Shown here: piece by piece, positions 27,655 to 36,372 of the stretch
How the letters are laid out: each line of letters begins with the position of its first letter
Position numbering within the stretch: the stretch's first letter is position 1
Assembly (NCBI RefSeq): GCF_902806455.1
Contig: NZ_CADCWQ010000001.1
Location: forward strand, 310,001 to 374,000
Length of the DNA stretch: 64,000 bases
From: Virgibacillus doumboii
Lineage (GTDB): Bacteria; Bacillota; Bacilli; Bacillales; Amphibacillaceae
Direction: 5' to 3'
Notes under the pieces: model-generated
Database searches by the model: none
Seen by the model: only the letters and a program-made list of their open reading frames with translations
What the model was told of the DNA's origin: nothing
Made by a program: the position numbers and the translations under genes

Positions 27655-27748
27655 CAAACATCAGCTCGTGGCGGGAAGCATCCACGGGAGCGAATATCAA
27701 CCGGAGGAGCGCGAACATCAGCCCGAGAACAAAAACATTAGCCCACCC
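27655..27748. repeat. Short CATCAGCCCGAG-type repeats
   Basis: CATCAGCTCGTGG, TATCAACCGGAGG, CATCAGCCCGAGA and CATTAGCCCACCC follow one another at 21-27 bp spacing. This is the same family as 21884-21957. Confidence 0.5.
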
Positions 27749-27829
27749 ACACCACAACTCCCATCTGACCTGGGCTCAAACCTCATAAAATTCCAACTAT
27801 TCGGGCTTTATTTAATAGGGTTTTTCTTA

Positions 27830-27859
27830 TTGACACGTTTCTGCTTGTCCCTGTATATT
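27830..27859 (+). promoter_or_regulatory. Sigma-A promoter of tcyP
   Basis: TTGACA (27830-27835), an 18-bp spacer and TATATT (27854-27859), about 135 bp before the tcyP start codon. Confidence 0.65.
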
Positions 27860-27869
27860 ATTTAAGCAT

Positions 27870-27890
27870 ACTAATTTTATCGGAATTATA
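27870..27890 (+). promoter_or_regulatory. Possible CymR-type operator of tcyP
   Basis: CTAATTTTATCGGAATTATA lies just after the -10 box. The GGAATTAT half resembles CymR sites, which control cystine uptake genes in Firmicutes. The assignment rests on location and half-site similarity only. Confidence 0.35.
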
Positions 27891-27993
27891 TATATTAGTA
27901 TAATTGATGATTCATTTTTCTATGCTGGGTCAGATAGTTTGAAAACATCATAGAATAAGAGAACCATCAAGAATAAACAGGGGAGGTAACGTA

Positions 27994-29388
27994 ATGGATA
28001 TTGCATATATTGTAGTGAATATCGCGGTGCTGGCAGCAATTATTGGACTTCTTATTTACATGCAAATGAAACATTTTTCATTCAGTAAGCGCGTATTCAC
28101 TGGTTTGGGACTTGGTATAGTCCTGGGAGCTGTTCTGCAGGCGATCTACGGTACAGGTTCTGACGTCTTATCACAAACGACAGAATGGTATAATATCGTG
28201 GGTCGAGGATACATCAGCCTGTTAATGATGATTGTTGTGCCGCTTGTCATGGTTTCCATTATTCAGTCAATCATTAACCTGGAAAAAGGGTCGGACCTAG
28301 GTAAAATGTCCGCATGGATAATTGGTATTTTAGTAGGAACAGCAATGATCGCAGCACTTGTCGGGATAGGAAGTGCCGCACTGTTTGATCTGAACGCTGA
28401 TCAAATCGAAGCAGGAACAGCAGAGAATGAACGAGGAGCAATGCTGGAATCAACACTAGGTGACGTTGAAGATATGTCAACGCCTCAGAAGATTCTCAGC
28501 TTTATTCCATCAAATATCTTTCTGGATATGACACAGCAGCGATCCACATCTGTAATCGCAGTTGTTATTTTCTCAATTATTGTCGGTATTGCCGTACTTG
28601 GATTGAGGAGAAAAAATCCGGAACAGGCCGAAATGTTTACGAAAATAGTTAATTCGCTTTATGCAGTAGTCATGCGAATCGTGACATTGGTTCTTCGCTT
28701 AACACCATTTGGTATTCTCGCATTAATGGCTAATACTGTAGCCAGCACTGATGTTGCTGGAATAATCGAGCTTGGCAAATTCGTTATCGCTTCATATGCA
28801 GCATTGTTTGTCATGTTCATTATCCACCTTGTGCTTGTCGGTGTGTTCGGTTTGAACCCAATGACATACTTGAAAAAAGTGTTGCCAGTATTGAGTTTTG
28901 CGTTCACATCACGCTCAAGTGCCGGAACCATTCCATTGAATATCCAGGCACAACGAAATTCACTTGGTGTTGATCAGGGGATTGCGAATATGTCAGCATC
29001 ATTCGGCGCAACCATCGGGCAAAACGGATGTGCCGGAATTTATCCTGCGATGCTTGCTGTTATGATCGCGCCGTCTGTTGGAATTGATCCGCTAACACCA
29101 GGATTCATCATCCAACTGGTACTGATTATCGGTATTAGCTCATTTGGTGTAGCAGGTGTCGGTGGTGGTGCAACATTTGCAGCATTGATTGTCCTCTCAT
29201 CAATGGGACTTCCAGTTGCACTTGCAGGGCTGTTGATTTCTATTGAGGCGCTAATCGACATGGGCCGTACTGCATTGAACGTTAATGATGCAATGCTATC
29301 AGGTACCCTGACATCACGCATTCTGAAAAAATTAAATCTGAAAACGTATAACGATAAAAATGCTATTGAACAGGAAATGTCTATATAA
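27994..29388 (+). CDS. tcyP: L-cystine:cation symporter TcyP
   Basis: A DAACS-family (dicarboxylate/amino acid:cation) symporter of 464 residues, matching TcyP of B. subtilis in length and in the N-terminal block KHFSFSKRVFTGLGLGIVLG. It has about eight membrane helices plus re-entrant loops: FTSRSSAGTIPLNIQ corresponds to hairpin loop 1 (the Ser-rich motif), and ATIGQNGCAGIYPAMLAVM to the substrate and cation-binding helix. The start is ATG after GGGGAGGTAAC. It has its own promoter and a terminator after the stop. Cystine import complements the sulfide-consuming methionine operon. Confidence 0.92.
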   Translation: MDIAYIVVNIAVLAAIIGLLIYMQMKHFSFSKRVFTGLGLGIVLGAVLQAIYGTGSDVLSQTTEWYNIVGRGYISLLMMIVVPLVMVSIIQSIINLEKGSDLGKMSAWIIGILVGTAMIAALVGIGSAALFDLNADQIEAGTAENERGAMLESTLGDVEDMSTPQKILSFIPSNIFLDMTQQRSTSVIAVVIFSIIVGIAVLGLRRKNPEQAEMFTKIVNSLYAVVMRIVTLVLRLTPFGILALMANTVASTDVAGIIELGKFVIASYAALFVMFIIHLVLVGVFGLNPMTYLKKVLPVLSFAFTSRSSAGTIPLNIQAQRNSLGVDQGIANMSASFGATIGQNGCAGIYPAMLAVMIAPSVGIDPLTPGFIIQLVLIIGISSFGVAGVGGGATFAALIVLSSMGLPVALAGLLISIEALIDMGRTALNVNDAMLSGTLTSRILKKLNLKTYNDKNAIEQEMSI

Positions 29389-29400
29389 TTTGCATGGAAA

Positions 29401-29428
29401 AGTCGCTCCAGTCGGGGCGGCTTTTTTG
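29401..29428 (+). terminator. Terminator of tcyP
   Basis: AGTCGCTCC and GGGGCGGCT arms (two G-T pairs) around AGTC, followed by six T. Confidence 0.85.
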
Positions 29429-29455
29429 TGGTTTTGCCCCAGGGTGCAAAACCAC
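29428..29455. other. Hairpin at the head of the 21-bp repeat array
   Basis: GTGGTTTTG and CAAAACCAC form a 9-bp perfect stem with a 10-base loop. A related hairpin (TGTTTTGCACC/GGTGCAAAACA) at 53880-53914 is followed by one unit of the same repeat. Confidence 0.55.
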
Positions 29456-29619
29456 AAAACTCGCGCGACAGCATCCAAAACTCGCGCGACAGCATCCAAA
29501 ACTCGCGCGACAGCATCCAAAACTCGCGCGACAGCATCCAAAACTCGCGCGACAGCATCCAAAACTCGCGCGACAGCATCCAAAACTCGCGCGACAGCAT
29601 CCAAAACTCGCGCGAGTGA
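29456..29619. repeat. Tandem array of 21-bp units with TCGCGCGA cores
   Basis: Eight ACTCGCGCGA cores begin every 21 bp from 29460 (29460, 29481, 29502 and so on to 29607). Seven units are identical over the full 21 bp (CGCGCGACAGCATCCAAAA theme), and the last ends CTCGCGCGAGTGAG. All three frames on each strand stay open only because 21 is a multiple of three. It lies between tcyP and ligD. Confidence 0.92.
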
Positions 29620-29673
29620 GAATTCGAACAAACTGAGTAACATCCATGCCTCATAATGTGGATCCGAAAATTC

Positions 29674-31473
29674 TCAACCTTGAATCATCGCCAAAATTTT
29701 ATCCATATGCTGTTTTTCACCCGTTTCAAAGTATGCTGCAAACGGACATCCATTCACGTGGATACGCTCCACAGTGTTCTCAATTGTAAATAGGCTGGGC
29801 GCCAAATCATCGTTCACTTCTTCCCAAAATAATGGTGCTGCGACGGTAGCATCGTCTCTTTTTCTTGGTGAATAGGGGGCAACCAACGTTTTATCTTTAC
29901 CATGCTGCAAATAATCAATATACAATCGGTCGCCGCGTTTATTTTTGAGCCGTTCTGTCGTAAACAAATCCGGATATTCCTGCTCCAGTGTCCACGCGAT
30001 TGCCTGGGTAAACACACCGGTCTCCTCATAGGTCATGCTGCCTGCGGGAATGGGAATGTGCACCTGCAGCCCTTTCCCGCCGGATATTTTAACAAACGAG
30101 ATTAATTCGAGATTATCGAGAATCTGTTTCAATAAATTGGCAGCCTTTACTGCCAGATGAAAAGCTTCTCTCCCGGGCGGATCCAAATCAAACACGATTT
30201 CACTCGGCTTCTCACTCGTATAGGTCTGAAATGGGATGTGATACTCAATAGCCCCGTGATTAGCGAACCATAGTAAGGCGTCCAGTTTATTCAGTGTGAA
30301 AAAAACTTCATCATCTATTTCAATACTGTTAATGAATTCCGGAGCATAGTCCGGCAGATGTTTTTGAAAAAATGATTCTCCGTGAACCCCATCTGGACAG
30401 CGAATAACTGTTAGTCGGCGATTATGTAAAAAGGGGATCATATATGGAGCAATTTCGCGCATATAAACTAGCATATCACCTTTTGTTAAACCGGGATCCG
30501 GCCAAAAAGTCTTTTCCGTGTTTGAGACATCAACAGGTTCGGGGAGCATTGCCAGATCAATCTTCAGTTTCTCTACTGTACATTCAGCTGCCGATTTATT
30601 TGGCACCAGCCTGCTAAACTCAGGCTCACGCAATTCGCTTTTATATAAATCCAACGTATTAATTTCTGCACATATTGCAGGGGGGAGGCTGTACCCATTC
30701 CCTTCTTTGGTTCCTTTTGAAATGAACAAATCCTTCAAGGTTGAAAATTCTTCTTCACCCAAACCATGCTTGCATTTGCCAATGGAACGAACTTCTTCAT
30801 TGTCATAAATGCAAACCGTAAAATAATCATTCTTTGGATCATAGAACGTCAAAAATCCATTAATGGTCCGCCAGTTTTTAATCTTGTACCAATCCCGATG
30901 CTTCTTCGCATCTTCGTAAAGGCTGTCTACCCGCTTAGCGACCATACCCTCAGCTTTATACTCAAAAATATCCTGCCATAATGCATCAGAGTCTTCCTGA
31001 AATGGAACAAATCGGATACAATCTCCAATGGTATCCTCTTTAAAAATATCCCCGAGTTTTTGTTTGCGTTCTTTAAATGTTTTTTTTACCAAAGAAGCAC
31101 CACCATGCTCCAATAGGTCAAACGCCATGAAGCTCACTGGGCGACTGGCTGCGGCTTCCATAATCGCATCCTTGTTTTTTAACCGACCTCGTTTTTGAAG
31201 TAACGAAAAATTAGCCTGATAGCGATTATTCAATACGACTAATTCCCCGTCCAGTTTAAGTGGCAGCACTTCCTCAACCAAAGCCTGATGCAGCTGGCAT
31301 TCTTCAATAAGTTCCGGAAAATTGGCGGTAAGATCTGTGTCGTTTCTGCTTATTAACCGGACAGAATCACGCTCCCAGTGAAGAACACACCGAAATCCAT
31401 CATACTTAACTTCATAAACCCATTCTGTCCCTGTTGGAATCTCAGCGCTGGCAATTGGTTTCATTAATTTCAC
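29674..31473 (-). CDS. ligD: DNA ligase D (ligase-polymerase) for non-homologous end joining
   Basis: Two-domain NHEJ enzyme of 599 residues. The N-terminal ATP-dependent ligase has the adenylation Lys in YEVKYDGFRC, then LDGELVV, and the motif EGMVAKR. The C-terminal LigD polymerase (primase-like) has KTFWPDPGLTKGDMLVYM, IRCPDGVHGESFFQKH, EIVFDLDPPG (catalytic Asp pair) and VKISGGKGLQVHIP. No phosphoesterase domain is present, as in other bacillus LigD. The frame extends to 31503, but GAGGGAGTG sits seven bases before the GTG at 31473, giving a start VKLMKPIAS. It is divergent from ku. Confidence 0.95.
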   Translation of the reverse strand: MKLMKPIASAEIPTGTEWVYEVKYDGFRCVLHWERDSVRLISRNDTDLTANFPELIEECQLHQALVEEVLPLKLDGELVVLNNRYQANFSLLQKRGRLKNKDAIMEAAASRPVSFMAFDLLEHGGASLVKKTFKERKQKLGDIFKEDTIGDCIRFVPFQEDSDALWQDIFEYKAEGMVAKRVDSLYEDAKKHRDWYKIKNWRTINGFLTFYDPKNDYFTVCIYDNEEVRSIGKCKHGLGEEEFSTLKDLFISKGTKEGNGYSLPPAICAEINTLDLYKSELREPEFSRLVPNKSAAECTVEKLKIDLAMLPEPVDVSNTEKTFWPDPGLTKGDMLVYMREIAPYMIPFLHNRRLTVIRCPDGVHGESFFQKHLPDYAPEFINSIEIDDEVFFTLNKLDALLWFANHGAIEYHIPFQTYTSEKPSEIVFDLDPPGREAFHLAVKAANLLKQILDNLELISFVKISGGKGLQVHIPIPAGSMTYEETGVFTQAIAWTLEQEYPDLFTTERLKNKRGDRLYIDYLQHGKDKTLVAPYSPRKRDDATVAAPLFWEEVNDDLAPSLFTIENTVERIHVNGCPFAAYFETGEKQHMDKILAMIQG

Positions 31474-31520
31474 GTTCAAACACTCCCTCGTATCCATTAT
31501 CATGGCTCAATTGAAGGTGA

Positions 31521-31548
31521 ATTATCAAAAGGATAAAATCAGCTTCAA
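31521..31548 (-). promoter_or_regulatory. Possible sigma-A promoter of ligD
   Basis: Minus strand TTGAAG, a 16-bp spacer and GATAAT. In B. subtilis the ku-ligD genes are expressed mainly in the forespore; no convincing sigma-G promoter was found by eye. Confidence 0.35.
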
Positions 31549-31581
31549 CTCGGCAAACTAGGAAAAAAAGGAGGCAAAACC

Positions 31582-32418
31582 ATGCACACGATGTGGAAAG
31601 GAACAATCAGTTTCGGACTGGTGAATATTCCGGTGAAAATGCATGCTGCAACTGAAAACAAAGACGTAAAGTTACGGCAGTTGCATAAGGAATGTCAGTC
31701 CCCAATAAAGTATAAACGCACATGTCCTAATTGTGATCGTGAAGTGGAAAGCGATGAAATTGTAAAAGCTTATGAATATGCCAAAAATAAGTTCGTCGTC
31801 CTCGATGATGAAGACCTGGAAAATCTGAAAAAAGAACAGGGTGACAAAGCAGTAGAAATAATGGATTTTGTAAAATTGGACGAGATTGATCCGATTTATT
31901 TTGAAAAGAGCTATTACCTGTCCCCGAGTGAGGGCGGGGGAAAAGCCTATTCGCTGTTAAGGTCGGCACTTGAAGAAACCGGGAAGATTGGCATTGCCAA
32001 AATGATGATTCGGTCAAAAGAGCAATTGGCGGTAATTCGGATTTACAAAAACACGCTAGTTGTGGAGACAATCCATTATCCTGATGAAGTGCGTGACGTC
32101 CAGGATGTTCCTAATGTTCCGGAAGAATCCAACACAGCCGAGAAAGAACTGGACACAGCCAAAATGTTGATCGATCAGCTGTCGACGGAATTTGACCCTG
32201 AAAAATATAAAGATGAATACCGTACTGCTTTGCTCGATTTAATTGAGGAGAAGAAAAACCAGGACGAAACTGCAACGGCAAAAGAAAAGCCGAAACCGGA
32301 TAATGTCACCAATCTGATGGACGCACTTCAAGCATCACTGGACCGGGCGGAAAAGGACAAACCCAAAACCAAACGGAAATCAAAAACCGCTACACAAAAG
32401 AAGAAGGTGGCAAGGTAA
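31582..32418 (+). CDS. ku: Ku protein for non-homologous end joining
   Basis: Homodimeric ring protein that binds DNA ends and recruits LigD. The 278-residue protein starts MHTMWKGTISFGLVNIPVKM, the typical bacterial Ku opening, and contains the Ku core (CQSPIKYKRTCPNCDREVESDEIVKAYEY with a CxxC pair, SYYLSPSEGGGKAYSLLRSAL, RIYKNTLVVETIHYPDEVR). The C-terminal 45 residues are highly basic (TKRKSKTATQKKKVAR), the LigD- and DNA-interacting tail. GGAGGCAAAACC precedes the ATG. It is divergent from ligD with about 100 bp between starts, so the pair forms a complete two-component NHEJ system. Confidence 0.96.
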   Translation: MHTMWKGTISFGLVNIPVKMHAATENKDVKLRQLHKECQSPIKYKRTCPNCDREVESDEIVKAYEYAKNKFVVLDDEDLENLKKEQGDKAVEIMDFVKLDEIDPIYFEKSYYLSPSEGGGKAYSLLRSALEETGKIGIAKMMIRSKEQLAVIRIYKNTLVVETIHYPDEVRDVQDVPNVPEESNTAEKELDTAKMLIDQLSTEFDPEKYKDEYRTALLDLIEEKKNQDETATAKEKPKPDNVTNLMDALQASLDRAEKDKPKTKRKSKTATQKKKVAR

Positions 32419-32644
32419 TCCAGGCTTATCATTGTCATATCCGGCACCAAGCGAATGAAGTTTTTTCACTAACGTATGTCGCTAATCTGGAGCCATATTT
32501 TAATTGGCCGTTTTCGCATAGATTGTTGTTTTGACATAGGGGTATAAAATGTGACGGAACTTAAATAGCAATTAGTCCGCAGCTGTGGAAATGCATGGTT
32601 GTGCTCGTTGTGTTGGAAGTGATTTCTCAAATTCATGCAGAAAC

Positions 32645-32790
32645 AAGGCTTGAAATCATTGAGAGGAGCGCTGTCACGATGAGAAAGAAACCGATTTAGG
32701 TTAGAAACCATCAAGAGGAGCGCTATCTCGATGAAAAAGAGACCGAATTAGTCTGTAAATCACCAAAAGAAGCATTGTCTCAACTACGAG
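32645..32790 (+). repeat. Two to three copies of the 52-bp repeat
   Basis: GAAATCATTGAGAGGAGCGC and GAAACCATCAAGAGGAGCGC begin exactly 52 bp apart. Both continue with CACGATGA/CTCGATGA and AGA-ACCGAATTAG/CCGATTTAGG, and a third, more diverged copy follows. The rest of 32419-32951 shows no gene or other structure. Confidence 0.75.
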
Positions 32791-32951
32791 AACATCCTTA
32801 TAATTTGATTACACTAACTTATCATTTTTTCATTCTATTTACAGTTCAATAACAACCTCATGAAATCGTCGGTTTGCTATCGTATTTCTGTTTAGAAACG
32901 GGTATAGCATTAATACACCGGATGATTATGGACTTAAAAGGGATGAGGAAC

Positions 32952-33968
32952 ATGAAGCGTAATGCATACTTTGATAATGCAAAGTTAGTTTTGATTTTTT
33001 TAGTCGTATTTGGTCATATGATACAGCCGTTCACTGACGGCTCACGTGGAATGAACTCACTATATTTATGGATATACACCTTCCATATGCCAGCATTTAT
33101 ATTATTGTCAGGTTTTTTTGCGAAAGGTTCAGGGAACAAAAAATATATCACCAATTTAGCCAAAAAATTGCTGCTGCCATATTTAATTTTCCAGGTTATT
33201 TATACCGGATATTATTTCTTCATTGGAAAAGAAGGCTGGCAAACGGGAATATTCTACCCGCATTGGTCACTATGGTTTCTGTTCAGCCTGTTCAGTTGGC
33301 ACATTTTACTGACTTGGTTTAAAAAAATCCAGGCTTTACCCGGCATAAGCATTTCCATCGCCATCGGGTTAATTGTTGGTTATTTTGGCGAGATAGGACA
33401 CACATTCAGCTTATCTCGGACCTTTGTATTTTTCCCATTCTTTTTGATGGGTTATTGGTTAACCAAAGAACATGTACTGTTTCTGAAGCACAAAAGTGTC
33501 AAAATAATTTCCTTTGGTATCATGGCTGCAGCAGCAGTGGCAATTTATATTGCGCCGGATTTCAATTCTGGCTGGCTGCTTGCTTCCAAATCATACGGGG
33601 ATCTCGGGATGCCGGAGTTCGGCGTGTTTGCCCGATTACTCGTTTATGCTACAGCAGGGATAATGACGGTCAGTGTGCTTGCATGGATTCCAAAAACAAA
33701 TACAAGGCTGACACATCTTGGGGCAAGAACATTATATGTCTATCTTTTACACGGATTTTTCATTCAGTTTTTTCGCCAGGCGAATTGGTTTGAGGTAAAT
33801 AATTTATTAGATTTAGTTGGGCTGGCCGTGATTTCCGGAGCGATAGTACTTGTTTTATCATGCAAACCGATTCAGGGAATCTGGCAGCCGTTTATTGAAG
33901 GAAAAGCATCCATTATCAAAAATACGTTTAGACACCGGGACAATGAGAAACATCAACATCACGCTTAA
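32952..33968 (+). CDS. Acyltransferase 3 family membrane protein
   Basis: A 338-residue polytopic membrane protein of the acyltransferase-3/fucose 4-O-acetylase-like family, which moves acyl groups from acyl-CoA onto extracellular carbohydrates or lipids. It starts MKRNAYFDNAKLVLIFLVVFGHM, with the family His-containing end of helix 1 (VVFGH). About ten membrane segments follow. WIYTFHMPAFILLSGFF is also characteristic. The frame is open back to 32874, but GATGAGGAAC precedes the ATG at 32952, and the family N-terminus starts there. It is 30 bp upstream of an RmlD-like gene and may be cotranscribed with it. Confidence 0.88.
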   Translation: MKRNAYFDNAKLVLIFLVVFGHMIQPFTDGSRGMNSLYLWIYTFHMPAFILLSGFFAKGSGNKKYITNLAKKLLLPYLIFQVIYTGYYFFIGKEGWQTGIFYPHWSLWFLFSLFSWHILLTWFKKIQALPGISISIAIGLIVGYFGEIGHTFSLSRTFVFFPFFLMGYWLTKEHVLFLKHKSVKIISFGIMAAAAVAIYIAPDFNSGWLLASKSYGDLGMPEFGVFARLLVYATAGIMTVSVLAWIPKTNTRLTHLGARTLYVYLLHGFFIQFFRQANWFEVNNLLDLVGLAVISGAIVLVLSCKPIQGIWQPFIEGKASIIKNTFRHRDNEKHQHHA

Positions 33969-33998
33969 TTCCACCAGGGAAAAGGGAAGGTGAAACAG

Positions 33999-34826
33999 AT
34001 GAAAGTATGTGTATTTGGAGCAAGTGGATATGCAGGCGCATCCGTATATCAGTTGCTGAAGGAAACACCGGACGTCAATGTTGTCGGCACATATTTGCAA
34101 GATCCAGCCATGTTTGATGACCTGTATAAGCTGGACATTAATCAGCCGGAGTCCTTTTCGGATTTTTATAAACGGGAACAGCCGGATGTTGTCGTGTGGT
34201 CGGTGATGAGCGGCCCGAATGAACATGAGCTTACTGACCAGGGTCTCATGCATCTGATGACTTTTTTAACACCGCAGACAAAATTGGTTTATATGTCAAC
34301 TGACTTTGTCTTTACAGAAGGCAAGGGGCCATACAGTGAAGAGGACACGATGTCAAAACTCCCCGATGATCATTTGTACAGTAATTATGCGAATGCAAAA
34401 GTTAAAGCGGAGCATTTCATAACAAAAAAACTTACAAATTATGTGATATTGCGGGCAGGACCTATCTATGGCGAAAATAAAATCGGAAGACTGGATGATC
34501 GCACCGATAAATTAGCTTATCATTTACGTTCGGGGAAATCGATAGCGTTTCGCGATGATCTGATCAGGACGTTCGTACATGTGAACGATCTCGCAAATGT
34601 AATTATAGAGTTGGTTCAAAATGACGTAACAGGTACGTATCACGCAGGACCTGAAAGATACATGAGCTTTTACGAATTTATGCGTGAAACGGCAGAACAG
34701 CTTGGCTATGATATGAATCTTGTAGATAAAGAATCGGTGCAGGAGACAGCAGATTGGGAAGTACCCAAAAATACTTCATTAAAAACGAAAAAAATTACAG
34801 AAATAACGAAACAAAATTTCCGTTAA
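33999..34826 (+). CDS. RmlD-like NAD-dependent sugar-nucleotide reductase family protein
   Basis: A 275-residue extended short-chain dehydrogenase. It starts MKVCVFGASGYAGASVYQLL (GxxGxxG nucleotide site). It has the STDFVFTEGKGPYSEED segment typical of dTDP-4-dehydrorhamnose reductase relatives, and a Tyr-x3-Lys-like pair in LYSNYANAKVKAE. RAGPIYGE and the RTFVHVNDLANVIIELV substrate region follow. A complete rhamnose pathway (rmlABC) is not in the window, so the actual substrate is unknown. GTG at 33990 is an alternative start; the ATG at 33999 is preferred because AAGGGAAGGTG then lies at proper spacing. Confidence 0.82.
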   Translation: MKVCVFGASGYAGASVYQLLKETPDVNVVGTYLQDPAMFDDLYKLDINQPESFSDFYKREQPDVVVWSVMSGPNEHELTDQGLMHLMTFLTPQTKLVYMSTDFVFTEGKGPYSEEDTMSKLPDDHLYSNYANAKVKAEHFITKKLTNYVILRAGPIYGENKIGRLDDRTDKLAYHLRSGKSIAFRDDLIRTFVHVNDLANVIIELVQNDVTGTYHAGPERYMSFYEFMRETAEQLGYDMNLVDKESVQETADWEVPKNTSLKTKKITEITKQNFR

Positions 34827-34867
34827 ATCGTATAGTATAGTACCCCCTATAGTTGATATATTTATAT

Positions 34868-34903
34868 AAAACAGCCCATCATTTTGTAATGGTGGGCTGT
34901 TTG
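34868..34903. terminator. Terminator between the RmlD-like gene and yjiH
   Basis: AAACAGCCCATCATT pairs with AATGGTGGGCTGTTT; T and A tracts on both sides make it bidirectional. Confidence 0.85.
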
Positions 34904-34907
34904 TAAT

Positions 34908-36257
34908 TTAAAATATCATATGCGCGATCAGTACAATTATCGGCAGTGTTATTAGGGTTCGCAACAGGAAAATCACAAATAAATCTTTGAATGAAACCGG
35001 AACCCTTGAACCAAGCAATAAGCCACCGACTTCAGACATGTAAATTAACTGGGTTACCGATAAGGCAGCAATAATAAACCTGGTGATTTCCGCCTCAATT
35101 GATGCCCCGATTATCGCGGGCAGAAACATGTCAGCAAATCCAATTAAAATTGTTTCCGAAGCAGCCTCGGCATATGGAACCTGCATTAGCTCAAGTAATG
35201 GAATAAATGGAAGGCCGAGCCAGGAGAACACCTGTGTATATTCAGCTATAATCAGCGCAACCAACCCGAAAGCCATAACAATTGGCGCAACACCCATCCA
35301 CATATCAAGGATGTTCTGGCCGCCTTCTTTAAAAAACTTATAAACACTGGATTCTTTTGAAGCCCGGTCCAATGCCTTCCTATATCCAAATGTAAAACTG
35401 TTATAGCCCTCAGGTATTTCCTCTTCAATACCACCTTCAGCTTCTGAAACATATGTATCTGCTTTAGTTGAAAGTGGGGGAATCCGTGGCATGATCAGAG
35501 CTGCAACAAACCCGGCGGCAATTACAGTCAGATAGAATGGAATAAACATATGACCAAGCCCAACCTGCTCAATAACGACAAGAGTAAACGTGATGGAAAC
35601 AACGGAGAAAGTTGTACCAATCGTTGCAGCTTCACGCTTCGTATAATATCCATCATCATACTGTTTACTTGTCAAAAGTACACCAATTGTACCGTCACCA
35701 ATCCAGGAAGCGAGTGAGTCAATCGATGAACGCCCTGGAAGTTTGAATAACGGACGCATGATTTTTGTCATCAACGTACCGAATAAATCCAACAGACCGT
35801 AATTCATTAATAAAGGTAAAAATAGTCCAGCAAATAAAAACACAGCGAACAGCACATGAAGCAGGTCACCTAAAAGCAATTGTCCTGTAGCTCCACCATG
35901 TATTGCTTCCGGCCCCAGACGAAAATAAACCATGATTGCGAAAATAGCTGCCAGAATTCGCGTGATGGTCCAGAATATACTGACGTGAAATAACTGCTGA
36001 AAAAAAGGCGTTTTTTGTAAAGCTTCTTTTCCTGGTAATCTTGCAAATACAGTCATAATCGCTGTCAAAACAATAATGATCATCATGATTAATGAAAGTT
36101 GACCGCCAAGTTCCGACTGTACCCATCCTGCTAAAACAGCAATCGGAATCGTCATACCATCATCGGTGCCGACTGGTGTCATAAACAAGAATACACCGAT
36201 TAATGAAGGAATAATAAATTTAAGATGATCCGCAATTTCATACGAATTATTTTTCAT
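34908..36257 (-). CDS. YjiH-family membrane protein with nucleoside-recognition Gate domains
   Basis: A 449-residue integral membrane protein of the YjiH family, with two Gate (nucleoside recognition) type segments. Eleven or so hydrophobic helices are visible; recognisable blocks are GVFLFMTPVGTDDGMTIPIAVLAGW near the N-terminus, GRSSIDSLASWIGDGTIGVLLTS, and ETILIGFADMFLPAIIGASIEAEITRFI. The function is unknown; related domains occur in nucleoside transporters and in SpmA/SpmB. The open frame starts at 36353, but AAGGGGGATACC precedes the ATG at 36257 and the extra 32 residues look non-coding. Upstream lies the terminator of the M6 protease gene. Confidence 0.85.
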   Translation of the reverse strand: MKNNSYEIADHLKFIIPSLIGVFLFMTPVGTDDGMTIPIAVLAGWVQSELGGQLSLIMMIIIVLTAIMTVFARLPGKEALQKTPFFQQLFHVSIFWTITRILAAIFAIMVYFRLGPEAIHGGATGQLLLGDLLHVLFAVFLFAGLFLPLLMNYGLLDLFGTLMTKIMRPLFKLPGRSSIDSLASWIGDGTIGVLLTSKQYDDGYYTKREAATIGTTFSVVSITFTLVVIEQVGLGHMFIPFYLTVIAAGFVAALIMPRIPPLSTKADTYVSEAEGGIEEEIPEGYNSFTFGYRKALDRASKESSVYKFFKEGGQNILDMWMGVAPIVMAFGLVALIIAEYTQVFSWLGLPFIPLLELMQVPYAEAASETILIGFADMFLPAIIGASIEAEITRFIIAALSVTQLIYMSEVGGLLLGSRVPVSFKDLFVIFLLRTLITLPIIVLIAHMIF

Positions 36258-36324
36258 GGTATCCCCCTTATGAAAATGCTTTGTTTTAAGTATAGTGGAC
36301 ATTTGGAAATATAACCACCATGAA

Positions 36325-36361
36325 AAAAGGCTGATCACCGAATCGATGATCAACCCTTTTC
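36325..36361 (-). terminator. Terminator of the M6 protease gene
   Basis: Minus strand: AAAAGGGTTGATCATCGATT pairs with a near-complement ending GATCAGCCTTTTTT; the T tract follows. Confidence 0.75.
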
Positions 36362-36372
36362 ATACCGGTAGT

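Noticed and set aside
29360..29656. Several overlapping frames encoding repetitive peptides across the 21-bp array, on both strands
   Set aside because: Open frames arise automatically because the unit length is a multiple of three and contains no stop; no ribosome site is placed before any of them.
31504..31581. Sigma-G promoter for ku
   Set aside because: Forespore expression is known in B. subtilis, but no convincing pair of boxes was found by eye in this spacer.
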